Assembly: GCA_947095585.1 (NCBI GenBank)
Contig: OX352765.1
Span: forward strand, 77,979,976-78,043,975
Direction: 5' to 3'
Source: Nephrocerus scutellatus
Lineage: Eukaryota; Arthropoda; Insecta; Diptera; Pipunculidae
Length of the DNA: 64,000 bases
In this document: one piece after another, positions 10,670 through 21,538 of the stretch
How positions within the stretch are numbered: position 1 is the stretch's first letter
How the letters are laid out: each line of letters begins with the position of its first letter
The notes under the pieces: model-generated
Database searches by the model: none
The model's input: the letters and a program-made list of their open reading frames with translations, nothing else
What the model was told of the DNA's origin: nothing
Position numbers and translations under genes: made by a program

Positions 10670-12530
10670 TGATGACTTCGTCCGATTTTAAAGGAGGAAA
10701 AGTGTGGAGAACCAGATGTATATTCCTCTCATTTTATTCTATCTCTCTCACGAAATAAGTCTCGACTGGAAACCTGTTTGTTCGGCATCGAGTATATCTT
10801 CCAGATGTTCCTTAATTCGCTCAAGTACTACTTTGGCTATTACCTTTGCAACTGCAGAAGGAACGGAAATGCCTCTCCAGTTTTCGCACTCCATAACACT
10901 ACCTTTTTAGGGAGCTTGACAATAATTTCCTTCTTCAACTCGTCGGGGAAACTTTCTGCCTCCCAAAAGGATATAAAAGCTCTGCTGATGTCGTTGGAGC
11001 GGCACGCAGAAGCTCTGCGAGTATACTGGGAGTTGAGGTGCGAATTCGGGAAATTGTTACTTCCGGCAGCTCCGTTTGATTTGGGTGCATATCGTTAGCA
11101 AAAACACGGTTAAGGACCACAGAGAAATACTCCTTCCATCGCTTGAGCTGATCCTCATCTGAAACGAGTACGGCACCATCTAGGTCTTTCACCGGATTTT
11201 GGGTAGAGCGGTGACCACCTGTCAGCTCTTTGGTGATTCTGTAAACGGTTCTGCTATCGCACCTGCTCGCTGCTTCCTCTGCTTCTGAGGCCAGGTTGTT
11301 AATATAATTACGTTTGTCACGTCTTACACTACGCTGCACTTTTCTAATTTTGCTTCGATACAGGGACTCTAGCTCGATCATCACTGCTGCTGGTGTATCT
11401 ACAATACGAGCTTTAAGTATCTTACGTTTTTCAATCCGCCTCCAGGTATCTTTGGTAAGCCACGTGCTGTGTCTTGCCTGGCTTCTACCAACAATACTTT
11501 CTGCTCTAGATGTGAAAACATTTCGCACAGCCTTTCAATATTCTGGGATGTTTGTTGGCAGTGAGCTGCTGATTGCTTCCATTCCTTGCGATAAATGATC
11601 CCTTAAATGTTGGTGTACTTAGGGGATCTTTCGCCGGTCGATGTTATACCTTGGCATTCGGATAATATTGCGGTTTCTTTGAACTGATGCACTACGTAAG
11701 TGGACAGACGCTACCATAAGGTGATGATCCCGTACCATACCCATGTCGGCTCCTCGTCTGTTTCGGATGTCAAAAAGACAGCTCCTAAAACGTCGGCTGA
11801 TCGCCACATGGTCGATTTGGTTGAATGCTGATTGCCTGTCAGTTGACACCCAGCTGACTTTGTGGCAGGCCTTATGCTCAAACATGGTGCCTCCTATGAC
11901 AAGGTGGTTGGTGTTGCAGAAATCAACAAATCTTTCACAGCGAAATGACGTTCGCTGAGGCCATGTTTCCCAATCACATGATTGAGTCCTTCATTGTCTT
12001 TGCCTACCTTGGCATTCAAGTCCCCCATCACGATGACGATATCTCCGTTAGGTGTTGCGTTGAATACAGCGCTTAGCTGATTGTAAAAGTTTCCCTTTTC
12101 TTCCTCAGTCGAAGGATTCGTTGGGGCCTAACACTGTATGATCGTGACGCGCCGTACTCTAGTCCGAAATGCGGCCTCTGCGTGCTGTTGGCGTTAGCAA
12201 CAGACCCACTCCAGATGCACTGGGACTGCCGGAGGGTTTGCCGGAGTAGAGTAGAACAGTGTTACACGTTGGGAAATGGTACTCTCCCGCATCGAACCAT
12301 CTTAGTTCACTCACTCCTAGTATGTCCAAATTATATCGAGAAAACTCACCTTCCAGTTGAAGAAATCTGGCAAATTCCAGAAATCAATCTAAGTCCGGGA
12401 ACAATAGCCAAAAGTCGTCATTATACGATCATTACTTATCCGAGGCGTTGTGTCGGTTTCAGTAGCGGGCATCTTTCGGTACCGCAGGGTGCTAACCCAC
12501 GTTACCTAGACTAGAAAAGCTAGACCGTTC
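10670..12530 (-). mobile_element. LINE-g: endonuclease-RT non-LTR retrotransposon, 5' half (unit II)
   Basis: From 12530 down on the minus strand: a GKPSGSPSASGVGLLL stretch, the endonuclease motif GDLNAKVGKDNEG (about 12000-12030), STDRQSAFNQIDHVAISRRF with the catalytic His region (about 11800), DVRNRRGAD-like residues, then the basic linker WLTKDTWRRIEKRK up to LKRWKEYFSVVLNR (10935-11528), which ends at the start of the RT. Much of the RT itself is missing. Several frame breaks. Confidence 0.8.
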
Positions 12531-12570
12531 GCACTTGCAATTTTAGCCTACATATATAAGAATTTATGTG

Positions 12571-12850
12571 TGGGCGCCATGGCTCAGTGGAAATGCACAT
12601 GGCTAATGAGCAGGAGATTCGTGGTTTGAATCCCAGTAACACCAAAAGCATTTTTCACGGTGTCCCACCTCTCGCGAATGGGTGAGAAACGTTCCAAAAG
12701 TAAAAACTTGTCACGGAAAGCTTCTCAATTCGCCGTTCGGATCCAGCCTTAAATTGTAGGTCCCTTCCATTTGTGTCCAAAAATATACATGCGCAACACA
12801 AATGGTCGCGAGAAGCTAGGCCTTGAACCGCAATGGTCTGTCGCGCTGAA

Positions 12851-12888
<38 letters not shown>

Positions 12889-12898
12889 TATTATTTAT
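12571..12898 (+). mobile_element. tRNA-derived SINE with (ATT)n tail (unit II)
   Basis: The head starts TGGGCGCCATGGCTCAGTGG, a good RNA polymerase III box A, and has a box B-like GGTTTGAATCC about 45 bp on. A ~230 bp unrelated body follows, and the 3' end is a run of ATT repeats (12851-12898). A related copy outside the array (55747-56245) shares head and body, which proves it is a dispersed family. Not a functional tRNA gene: box B is altered and no cloverleaf end is present. Confidence 0.8.
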
Positions 12899-13299
12899 AA
12901 ACATAGTTGCCCGGGGACCACCACTGGGAAGTAAAGCAAGCACTTTATCACGAACTTGATTGTTGCGCTACTGGCTCAAACCAATCGGGAAGCAGTCAGT
13001 AGTTTCCCAATCAATCGCAATGCAGATACCCATTTTTACATTTACTTGTTTTTAATTTTAGCTGCTGCAGGTTTTCCCAAGTATCATAAATTCTATTGAT
13101 TTTCCCGCAAACTTGTTGGTGATTTTAATTTTTATGGGTTGTTTTTTTATTATTGATATGTTCATAAGAAAAAAAATAGTAAAGCGTTATGCTAATTACG
13201 CATTTTATGGAGAAAATTTACCTCAAAGTAAAAATTAGCATGGTCAAGAAAAATGGAACAGGCATTGAAATTCGATATCTGAAGATTCAAAGACGATAT
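12899..13299. other. Non-coding spacer after the SINE
   Basis: Nothing coding that I can support. A plus-strand frame from 13189 runs into the next repeat and has no recognisable features. Confidence 0.4.
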
Positions 13300-13556
13300 C
13301 GCCTTTATTTAAAGGCAGTTACAATGGCTAGTATTTTTTCTAAAAATAAACTCCTAAACAAAGCTTCTACCATTAGTATTAATAGAGCAATTTCCGTTTA
13401 CATGTCAGGGTACACCAAAGTAAGTTTTTTCTTAAATCTCAGATAAATGGTGTCAACATTAGAGATAGATCTTTACTGTATAACGATTTTTTTCTAAGCA
13501 TATACCCAAGAATCATTTGCTAAATTATTATTGACGAATTAGGGGACACCCTGTAT
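13300..13556. repeat. Dispersed repeat R1, array copy (unit II)
   Basis: About 250 bp that closely resembles 61600-61842 in the phospholipase A2 intron, from GGCAGTTACAATGGCTAGTA to a shared end GGGGACACCCTGTATA. The end looks like a DNA transposon terminus, but I could not define the opposite end. The next ~300 bp (13557-13869) hold nothing I recognise. Confidence 0.7.
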
Positions 13557-13869
13557 AGTACGTATTTTTCGAGATAGTGTGTTTAAAAATACAATTTTCA
13601 AAAACTAAATAAAATTGCTTGACTTTTAAGGATTGCATATCGACAAATATTTTTGAAATCGCAAATGCAAGTTGTTTCATCTTAAGAGTTTCAAAAAAGA
13701 CCAACACTGGACATGTATCTAGAACCGTTCAAGAGTAATTAGGTTGTGTGAACTGATCTTAGGTCAAAAGCACGCTTCTTACCCTTAAAACGCAGCGGAC
13801 ACGGGACACTGCATGAGGTGAGGTGATAGCACCCATACGACTTTTGGTCGCAATTTATTCAAGAATCAC

Positions 13870-14690
13870 CTCCATAAGATTTGACAACCAGTCAGCGTAC
13901 GATTGAAGAGGTAATGAGTTGGCTGAAGCATAATGTACTATCCTCAAAGAAGATAATCATTTATGTGGATAGTCAGGCGGCCATAAAATCGTTGGAGGAG
14001 GTCTCACTGAAATCTAAGGTGGCGTTGAGCTGTCACACCTCTCTTAACGAGAAGAGTGAACAGTTCAATATAAGGATCATATGGGTTTCGGGTCACACGG
14101 TTGTTGAGGGGAACTGCAGGGCGGATGAGTTAGCTAGACGTGTTATGACTCTCCAGCTGCTACCGGAAATGGCGGAGGTAGGGAGTCCTATCGCGACACT
14201 GAAATTTGAGCTTCGGAAAGAGGCAGAAACAATAACAAATGTAAGGTGGGAAAACACCGACACTTTAAGACAGGTCTGGCCTTGAAGCGCTCAACTGCGC
14301 TTATTTCCCTACAAAGACGTGAACTAAGAACAATTGTATGGATAATGACAGGACACTGCCTTCTAGGGAAACACGCGGGAAGAATGGGTGTCGAATATAA
14401 TGACTTCTGCAGAAGCTGCATGGACGAGGAGGAGGAGGAGACCATAGAAATTCTCTTCTTCTCTGCTCATGACCGGCACTAATGCACAGATGGGACAAAC
14501 AGATGGGTAAGCGGTTAATGAATAACCTGCTAGATCTCGAAAACGGCAAAGTGCGAGATATACTTCGATTCATTAAGACCTCTGAATGGATCTTCTGAAA
14601 AAGGGGAAAGGTATGAGATCCTGTAGTAGCACAAAGGACCGCGAATGGTCTAAGTGAGCATTAGCAGCCACCGCAACCTAACCTAACCTA
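13870..14690 (+). mobile_element. LINE 3' part with RNase H domain (unit II)
   Basis: The plus strand encodes IIIYVDSQAAIKSL (RNase H catalytic Asp), then NIRIIWVSGHTVVEGNCRAD with ELAR, the final RNase H motif with Asp, up to a stop at 14283. A frameshift leads into RTIVWIMTGHCLLGKHAGRM and a C-x2-C type motif (FCRSCMDEEEEE), the usual end of R1/I-group LINE ORFs. The sequence ends near a short CCTAACCTAACCTA run. RT and 5' parts are absent. The spacer 14691-14945 holds nothing clear. Confidence 0.82.
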
Positions 14691-14945
14691 CGTCAGCCTA
14701 CAGCCTGTATATTATGAATATTTTTGACCCGATGCAAGAAATATTTCACTCCCTCTGATCTGGCTTTTCAATTGACCGTTATTTTAGTTGCTGTAGGATG
14801 TTTGAAATTCTTAAATTGTTTCTATAAACTAGATTTGTGTGACCTATATTACCAAATTATTATCTCAACTATTTTTTTTTAAGTTTTCCTAAAAACTTTT
14901 TACTTAAAAATCTGTGGAATTGAATCCACCACCAATTAGAGTGTA

Positions 14946-15739
14946 CAGTGTTCGGCAATCGAAGTGTTACTAAATCAAAAGGCAGTAATTTCGTCTTTTA
15001 TGAATATTTTTATTGAAATTTTTAATGGAATGTTAAAAACATTTCAAGTTGTATAAAAATCACGTTACTGCTCGATATAGCCACCTTTGGCTGGGATGAT
15101 AGCGTCGAGTCTCTTAACAAAGGCATTGCATGCTGCACGAACGTAACGATCTCATTTACTTGGTATTTTCTGATGGAAAATTTTGTTCATAAACAAACAA
15201 AACGATAGCGTAATTTGGAGGACAAATCCAATGACCAATTGGACAAGCGAAAAGCTCTTCGCAAACAATCGCCGGCTTCTGTGATGGTTTGGGCAGCTGT
15301 AACTGCAAATCGTCGTTCATGCACCGGGAAAACACACGAAAAACTCGGTAACAACCTCTGGACCTTTAAATAGCACTAAGCACCATCACATAAGCTCATT
15401 TGACACAACAATTTTTACAAAATTACGTTCCAAATATAATTTCTTCACAACAATGGCGTTCATACTATCCAGACTTGAATCTAATGGATTTTTCCGTATG
15501 GTCCATTTTCGATGCCATGATTTCGACAAAAAGATATGGAAGTGTGGGCGCATTGATCACAGCTATTCGTAAAGAATCGACCAAAATACCAACGATGCAA
15601 TGCAATGCCTCCGTTAAGGGACTAGACGCTATCATATGCGCCAAAGGTTGCTATATCGAGCAGTAATGTGTTTTTCATAAAATTTGAAATGACGAAATTA
15701 CAGCCTTTCGATTTACTAACACTTCGATTGTCGCACTCC
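14946..15739 (+). mobile_element. Tc1/mariner-like element with TIRs, longer form (unit II)
   Basis: TIRs of about 48 bp: the left contains GGCAATCGAAGTGTTACTAA and the right (reversed) CGACAATCGAAGTGTTAGTA, both ending in GTAATTTCGTC. TA flanks both ends (14944-14945 and 15740-15741). Inside, plus-strand pieces MVWAAVTAN (about 15280) and YYPDLNLMDFSVWSIF (15460-15510) are transposase core motifs, so this was a DD-D element; frames are broken. At 794 bp this copy keeps 235 bp that the other two units lack. Confidence 0.85.
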
Positions 15740-15929
15740 TACTTTGTTACGTAGTACTAAGTATGCGTTTTCAGACAAAATGAGTTTCTTTTACAATTTA
15801 AACATTTATTAGGTGATCGAAATAAATAAGGGCTGGCTAATGGTAAGATGAACTTTAAAAATGCTTAGCATCACTTTCAATTTTGGACTAAAAGCAACAC
15901 CAATAACACCCTCAATTTTCCAGGGAATT

Positions 15930-16247
15930 TTAAGTAGCAGGAGCCCCAGCAACAGCTCCGGCAGGCAGATCCAGAGGACCAGATACACCTTTTTCTCCAG
16001 TGTTTCCAGTTGGTCCTTTAGGGCCAGGGGCACCAGGTGGGCCAGGAGGACCGGAAGGACCAGGAGAACATATGCATTTTGTTTGTTCTGACAATGTCGA
16101 AAGTAAAAGTCCTTTTCCTTCGACTGCAACGGAAATTGCCAAAAGACCTATAACAAAAAAAAATGTAATTCATGAAAATTTTACTTTTTCTGAACAAAAA
16201 AAATCCTCTTAATACTTACAAAGGAAAATACAGACGATTATCTTCAT
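15930..16247 (-). CDS. Small secreted collagen-like protein B, unit II (two exons, 81 aa)
   Basis: On the minus strand, exon 1 is 16247-16220 (28 nt), the intron 16219-16148 (72 bp, GTAAGT...TAG, phase 1), exon 2 16147-15930. The spliced protein starts MKIIVCIFLCLLAISVAV, a clear signal peptide, then a short linker, Cys34-Ile-Cys36 and ten unbroken Gly-X-Y triplets (39-68), and ends LPAGAVAGAPAT. Exon length, intron phase and position, Cys-X-Cys spacing and promoter geometry equal those of gene A, so the two are paralogues. Gene B lacks the acidic linker and tail of A. This copy has Ser41 and Ala78 where units III and IV have Pro and Asp. Function unknown; a secreted structural protein is likely. 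Confidence 0.85.
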
Positions 16248-16286
16248 GTTTGAAAGTTGTCTATTTACCCAAATGATGGACACGCT

Positions 16287-16295
16287 CTTTTTATA
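16287..16295 (-). promoter_or_regulatory. TATA box of gene B, unit II
   Basis: On the minus strand TATAAAAAG begins 48 bp before the gene B ATG, predicting a start near 16263 and a leader of about 15 nt. Confidence 0.75.
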
Positions 16296-16628
16296 CCAGC
16301 AACAGCATCAATTTATTGTCAAACTCATTTGCAGACCGGTTGCATACATTTTGTGGAACTCTCATGAGAGAAACAGCATTTAGGTGAGATGAAGAAAACG
16401 TTGAATGGTTTTCAAAACATTGGCCGGAAAATCTGTTCTTCAAGATGATACTTTTGATATAAGCTAATGCCACACATATATATACATAAAAATGTCTATG
16501 TAGATAATCTGTGAAAAATTAATTCAACAAGTAATGGATGTAAATTATGTAAATTTCGTCTGGTTTTCTTTTTGTTGTTTTTTCTTTCCAGAATCAATAA
16601 AAAAAACCAATTTTTGATTACATGTAGG

Positions 16629-16636
16629 TATAAAAG
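16629..16636 (+). promoter_or_regulatory. Possible orphan TATA box facing away from gene B (unit II)
   Basis: TATAAAAG on the plus strand, about 340 bp from the gene B TATA and divergent from it. The downstream stretch looks like a short A-rich leader, but no gene A-like exon follows; the first ATG (16730) opens only 23 codons. It may be the remains of the promoter of a lost partner gene. Counterparts: 33650-33657 and 50532-50539. Confidence 0.35.
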
Positions 16637-17234
16637 CTACGAACAGTAAAATCAAAAACAAGAAAACTTTTTTTGAGACCTGTATATTATTGATACACTT
16701 TGAATTTGTTTTTCATTTTCCCACGTGAGATGTTTGCTGCGGCCTTTAAACCATTCATTATAAGGTTACTGACCGTAGGTCATTGTTTTGCATTTTTTTA
16801 GTATAAGTTGGTATAAACTAGTTTTAGAACAGCGATTGGTACAATTTCTATTCGAGAGTCCAGTCTAATACGCATAATGATACTCGCATGTTTTGTATTT
16901 GAAAAAAGAAATTAATGAAAATCATTAGTATCCACTTTAAGAAATAAAATAAATGTCCGTTAAATTCAAACTGTGTACCATAGTGATGGGCGAATTTGAT
17001 TAATTTGCTAACCAAGATCGAATTGGTTTTCTTTCTTCAGATTAACCAGGCTCTTTTAACCAGATCTTTTAACCAGGAGTTAAACACCTGGTTTGGTTGT
17101 CGATTAGTTTTAAAGAAAATGAGAAAATGTGAATGTGGCGGTCAGAAATCAGCAGAATAGGGGAATAACACAGAATGCTCTAGAATTCCAGGTGACCGTT
17201 ATTATCTCTGACTGGTGGAAGTGCGATATAACCT
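16637..17234. other. Spacer between gene B and the nested LINEs
   Basis: AT-rich and non-coding as far as I can see. Around 17040-17095 there is a cluster of AACCAG/CTGGTT words that could form hairpins. Counterparts: 33658-34255 and 50540-51137. Confidence 0.4.
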
Positions 17235-18807
17235 GTTTGGCATCCCTAAACTCTGGGCGTCCTGGTCTACGCCATCATTTCAGCGTAGGGATGGCCGGCC
17301 TCGCTGTCGTGTTCCATAAATCCTACCGCAAAGGACTTTCCGAGCAGAATCCTCTTCGCTCATGCGAGCTAGGTGTCCTGTCCACCGCTAAATTTTCTTC
17401 ACGATGTCGACATCGCGGTAACGCTGGTAGATCTCATCATTATAGAGTCTCCGGAATCGTCCTTCCTCACATACGGGGCAAACAATTCTCCGTAAGACTT
17501 TTCTTTCGAACGCGGCTAAGAGGTCAAAATGCTTTTTGCTATGCACCCAAGTCTCCGATCCATATGTAAGTACTGGTATGACCATTGTCTTATATATCAG
17601 CAGCTTGGATGTTATGGTTAAGTTCCTGGATTTGAAGAGTCTTGACAGACTATAGTAGGCTTTGTTGGCTTTCAGCAACCGTGCGCGTATTTCTGGTTCC
17701 ATGCTGTTATCGGCTGCTACAGTTGACCCGAGAGGATTGCACTACTTCAAATTCGCACTACACTATTTGAATTGAGGGACCAATGTTGGATGTTCTACTC
17801 GCAGACGTGGCCACCATGTATTTTGTTTCGCTCTCATTAATGTGCAGCCTCAGATTTCGTGCCGCCTGCTCGATCTGGATGAAAGCTTCCTGTACAGCTC
17901 ATCGATTTCTACCAACGACGTCAATATCGTCTGCGTAAGCCAGTATCTGAATGGACTTATAGAGAATTGCTCCTCTCGCCGTTACGTCAGAGTCTCGGAT
18001 CACTTTCTCCAACGCCAGGTTGAAGAAGACGCAGGCCAGTCCATCTCCTTGTCGGAGCCCTTAAGTTCTACTTAAGTTTATTAAGTTCTACTATGGCTAT
18101 GCTATCATAGGCGGCTTTAAAGTCTATTAAAAGATGGTGTAGTGAGTTTTGAAACTCTAGACATTTCTCCATCAACTGTCTTAGGGTGTAAATCTTATCA
18201 GTTGTTGATTTGCCTGGGATGAAGCCACACTGGTACGGACCAATGATGACTTTAGTGTATAGAAATATCCTGTCTTGAAGAATAGAGGAGAAAATCTTAT
18301 ACGCGGTACTCAACAACGTTGTACCACGATAATTGCTGCATTTTGTAATATCTCCCTTGTTATGTATGGAGCATAGGATGCCTCTTCGCAAGTCTTCTGG
18401 GATCGCTTCTTCCTCACATACTTGCACTATTATATCATGAATTGCTTGGTTTGATGTGGGGCCTCCTATTTTTATCAGTTCCGCTGGAATCCCATCAATT
18501 CCCGAAGCCTTATTATTTTTGAGCCGATTTATCTCTCTGCTAGCTTCGTCTATGCTTGGTGGCGGCATCATAGTATGATCTTCGGTCATTGGTGGAGCTT
18601 CCAATTCCTCAGTTAACTGCCCGTTTAGCAACTCATGAAAGTGCTCTTCCCATCGCGCTAAGATGCCTTTAAGATCGGTGATCAGATTACCCTATTTGTC
18701 CTTGCAGTATGTGCAACGCGGTGTATATTGCGTCACTCTTTGGTAGAACTTTCACGCCTGGTGCGGTCCTTGCTCTCTATACTGTTCTAGTTCACGTACG
18801 GCTTGTA
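17235..18807 (-). mobile_element. LINE-a RT and C-terminus (unit II)
   Basis: Same as 1-1540 with the 3' boundary now visible: LINE sequence ends at about 17235, after a C-terminal GVDQDAQSLGMPN stretch. YADD is intact here, near 17942. The family's true 3' end with its ATG-repeat tail is seen at 62741-62950. Confidence 0.85.
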
Positions 18808-19827
18808 AATAGTAGCCAGATCTGAAGGAGTGAAGTACATCTTGCACCGTTTTAGGAAACCTAAGCATCTCGCAACATTTTTGGCGATGGCAAATATGTG
18901 GTCGTTCCAACGAAGCTTGTTGTTGACGCACATACCGAGAATTAAGAGCTTTTCAGTTTCTCTGATGCAAGATCCACTCATGGATAAAGGTTGGGGGATT
19001 AAATAACGCTTAGATGACAGATGAGAGCATTAGGTTTTGGAAGCGTTAAATTCAATTCTAGTATGTAGTCCCCACCTCGTTATCCTGTCAAGGTCAGAAT
19101 TTAACGTGCTTGACATACGTCCTTGTTCAAGTTTCACTTGTGACGAAGAGGGGCGTGAAGAAAGCGTGAAGTCAAATGAAAAGCTAAGAGTACTGTCGTC
19201 AGCAAAGGAATGGATTGGATGAGAGGTGGTGGATAGGAGATCATTAATGCAAATCAGAAAGAGTGTCGGAGATAAAATAGAGCCTTAAGGAACAACGGCG
19301 TTTATGCGGTGAACATTGGAGTTTAATCCGTCCAATACGACCTGGATTGAACGGTCACAAATGTAGTTACTAGTCCAATCGAGCCGGGTGTTATTAATTC
19401 CATAACCATTCATTTTCGACAAAAAAGCTTGATGCCAGACTCTGTCAAATGCCTTGGAAATAACGAGTGCAACAACTTTACTTTCACCAAGTTTGTGAAT
19501 AGACTGGTTCCACTTTTCAGTGAGATTAGCCATCAGGTCACCTTTACTGCTGGTCACTAAGGATTTCACGTGATTCGCGCTATTGCATAAGCTTGCGATT
19601 GATCAGGGTTTCCATGACCTTGGATAGTATAGATGTTAGCGCAATGGGTCGGTACGAGGAAGAGATGACGATTCGCCTTTTTTAGGAACAGGCTGGATAA
19701 AGGCTGTTTTCCAATTTCTTGGGACGACTCCAGAAGAATAAGAGTAATGGAAAAGTCTGCGCAGTGGTAATGCCAACGTTGAAGAACACCTCTTCAAAAC
19801 TATAGCGGGAATCAGGCCCAGCAGATT
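18807..19827 (-). mobile_element. LINE-b RT fragment (unit II)
   Basis: Identical in what I compared to the unit I copy, including the missing A after KKGESSSL and the TAA in the 3' part. Confidence 0.8.
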
Positions 19828-19831
19828 ATTT

Positions 19832-20097
19832 ACTACTTTAAAGCCGATTACGGTGGGTTTCATTCTTTTGTTGACTAGAAACCCCACCCTGAGCACATGA
19901 TGACTTGCATGACAGCTGTTATATATGTCATATTCTGAATTTTTTAAGACACCATCCCCCGTCCATCGCATCTGCCTACTTGCTGTTATATCAGCATTAT
20001 ATTTGGACAGGATATCGGCTAGCTGTTGTGCAGCTCGAGCTATATACAGTGAGCGTACGTTCCATGAGAAATCGTTTAGCCGCTTTCGTTGCCGTGG
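19832..20097 (-). mobile_element. LINE-a endonuclease fragment (unit II)
   Basis: WNVRSLY to IGFKVVNN, as in unit I; no change seen. Confidence 0.75.
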
Positions 20098-20748
20098 TCA
20101 TCATCGTAAAGACAATTTACATCTGGGATAATAAAACAATCGAGTTTTGTGACACACCGTAAACAACCTACATTTATAACGATGATATTGCTTCTATTAT
20201 ATTAAACAAATAATTTACTACGTATACGAAAGCTATAGTTTTATGTACTTAATGCTAAAACTACCGCCGGAAAATTAATTTAATCGTTTACTTAAATTAT
20301 TACAGAACTAACACCAAAAAATGTAAAATTTACGAAAAATGTTCATCCACTCAGTCGATTCCGGAACCATATTTATGTATGTTTTTCTACATTTTTATTA
20401 AATATAATATTAGCACATACGTACAACATGCATTTATTATGGTATAGTTGACAAATGTTATACATACTATTAGATATATTATGTAAACATCCATACTCGA
20501 AGATGCGTTCATTTAAAAGTTCTGACCAAGCGAGATGACCAATGGAATAAATTACAATGTAATGCGTATGGTAAAGAAAGTTGAGGACAAGGTTGTTAAC
20601 AGCAATGGTAGAAGTAGTCGTACAAGTATATGACAAAAACATAGTGTTTTTTGTTGTAGTGTTGTTATTATTGCCCTTTTCCTTTTCCACTTGTCACTGT
20701 AGTATGAAAACTGGAAAATTATAATATTTTGGACATTTTGTTTTAGTA

Positions 20749-20754
20749 TATAAA
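20749..20754 (+). promoter_or_regulatory. TATA box of gene A, copy 2
   Basis: TATAAA 45 bp before the ATG at 20794. Confidence 0.75.
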
Positions 20755-20793
20755 GGTGAAGAAAAATCGTATAACAACAGATTGGGCCGAACC

Positions 20794-21177
20794 ATGAAGA
20801 CCTTTACTTGTTTTCTGTTTTGTAAGTTTTGTTACCAATATTTAAAAATCAAAAAATAATAATTGTGTTGGTTGTTTGTAGGTGTACTTGCCGTTGCATC
20901 GATTACTGCAACTGACGGGGCCGATGAGGAAGAGCCAAAATCCTTATATGTTTACAGGCCGACAGTTGAACACATAAACTGCAATTGTCCTCCAGGACCA
21001 CCTGGTCCACCAGGTCCAGTTGGCGTTAAAGGACCAGATGGTGATCGTGGTAATATAGGTCCACAAGGCAACGACGGGCCGGTGTTGGTAAGAGGCCCAC
21101 CCGGAAACCCCGGACCGCCTGGACCACCCGGATCACCCATAGATGAAAACCTAGATGAAGACCCAGATGATCTCTGA
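20794..21177 (+). CDS. Small secreted collagen-like protein A, copy 2 (107 aa)
   Basis: Exons 20794-20821 and 20882-21177, intron 20822-20881. The predicted protein is identical to copy 1, with acidic linker and acidic C-terminal tail. It is the head-to-head partner of gene B at 15930-16247; the two ATGs are 4.5 kb apart, with the nested LINE-a/LINE-b block and the orphan TATA between them. Confidence 0.85.
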
Positions 21178-21538
21178 GTCTATTCGGAGTAAAAATTTAT
21201 TTATTTATAATGTTTGTTTGCAAACTTCTATCAACATGAATCAATGAAGTGAAAGTTAAGCTAAATTACAATGAAATGAACCTTGGTTACAAAGCAATAA
21301 ACCCAGTTGGCAATTAAACTCCGGAATATTTTTTTTCAGTTATTGGATGAATTCTTCCACAACTTTTTGTTTTTTGTTTATTATTTTATGCAACTATACT
21401 TAATACGTTTTGAACAGTAATGTCTCTAGCCGCAAGGATGAATAATTGATCTCTGGTAGTTTTAGGGAGAACTTTCGTTTAACTTTGATTTAAAAAAAAT
21501 CAGATTCGAGACTTAGAATAGCATCCTACCTGAAAAAA

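Larger units (their letters stand above)
4272..21538. repeat. Array unit II (17267 bp)
   Basis: The longest unit. It alone keeps 235 bp inside the Tc1-like element (about 15269-15505) and has the longest ATT run (12851-12898). Its left ~6.2 kb looks identical to units III and IV. From about 10491 rightwards it carries its own set of substitutions, for example in gene B and in the RNase H fragment. Confidence 0.93.

Noticed and set aside
12571..12650. Candidate tRNA gene
   Set aside because: Box A is good, but box B is altered, the acceptor stem does not close, and the sequence continues into a SINE body with a repeat tail.
12749..12959. Poly-isoleucine frames on both strands
   Set aside because: They are the ATT microsatellite tail of the SINE, not genes.
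13189..13446. Plus-strand frame after the SINE
   Set aside because: Runs into dispersed repeat R1, has no recognisable domain, and its end changes with a single-base indel in unit III.
16730..16801. 23-codon hydrophobic frame after the orphan TATA
   Set aside because: Too short, not signal-peptide-like at its start, and no splice donor consistent with genes A and B.
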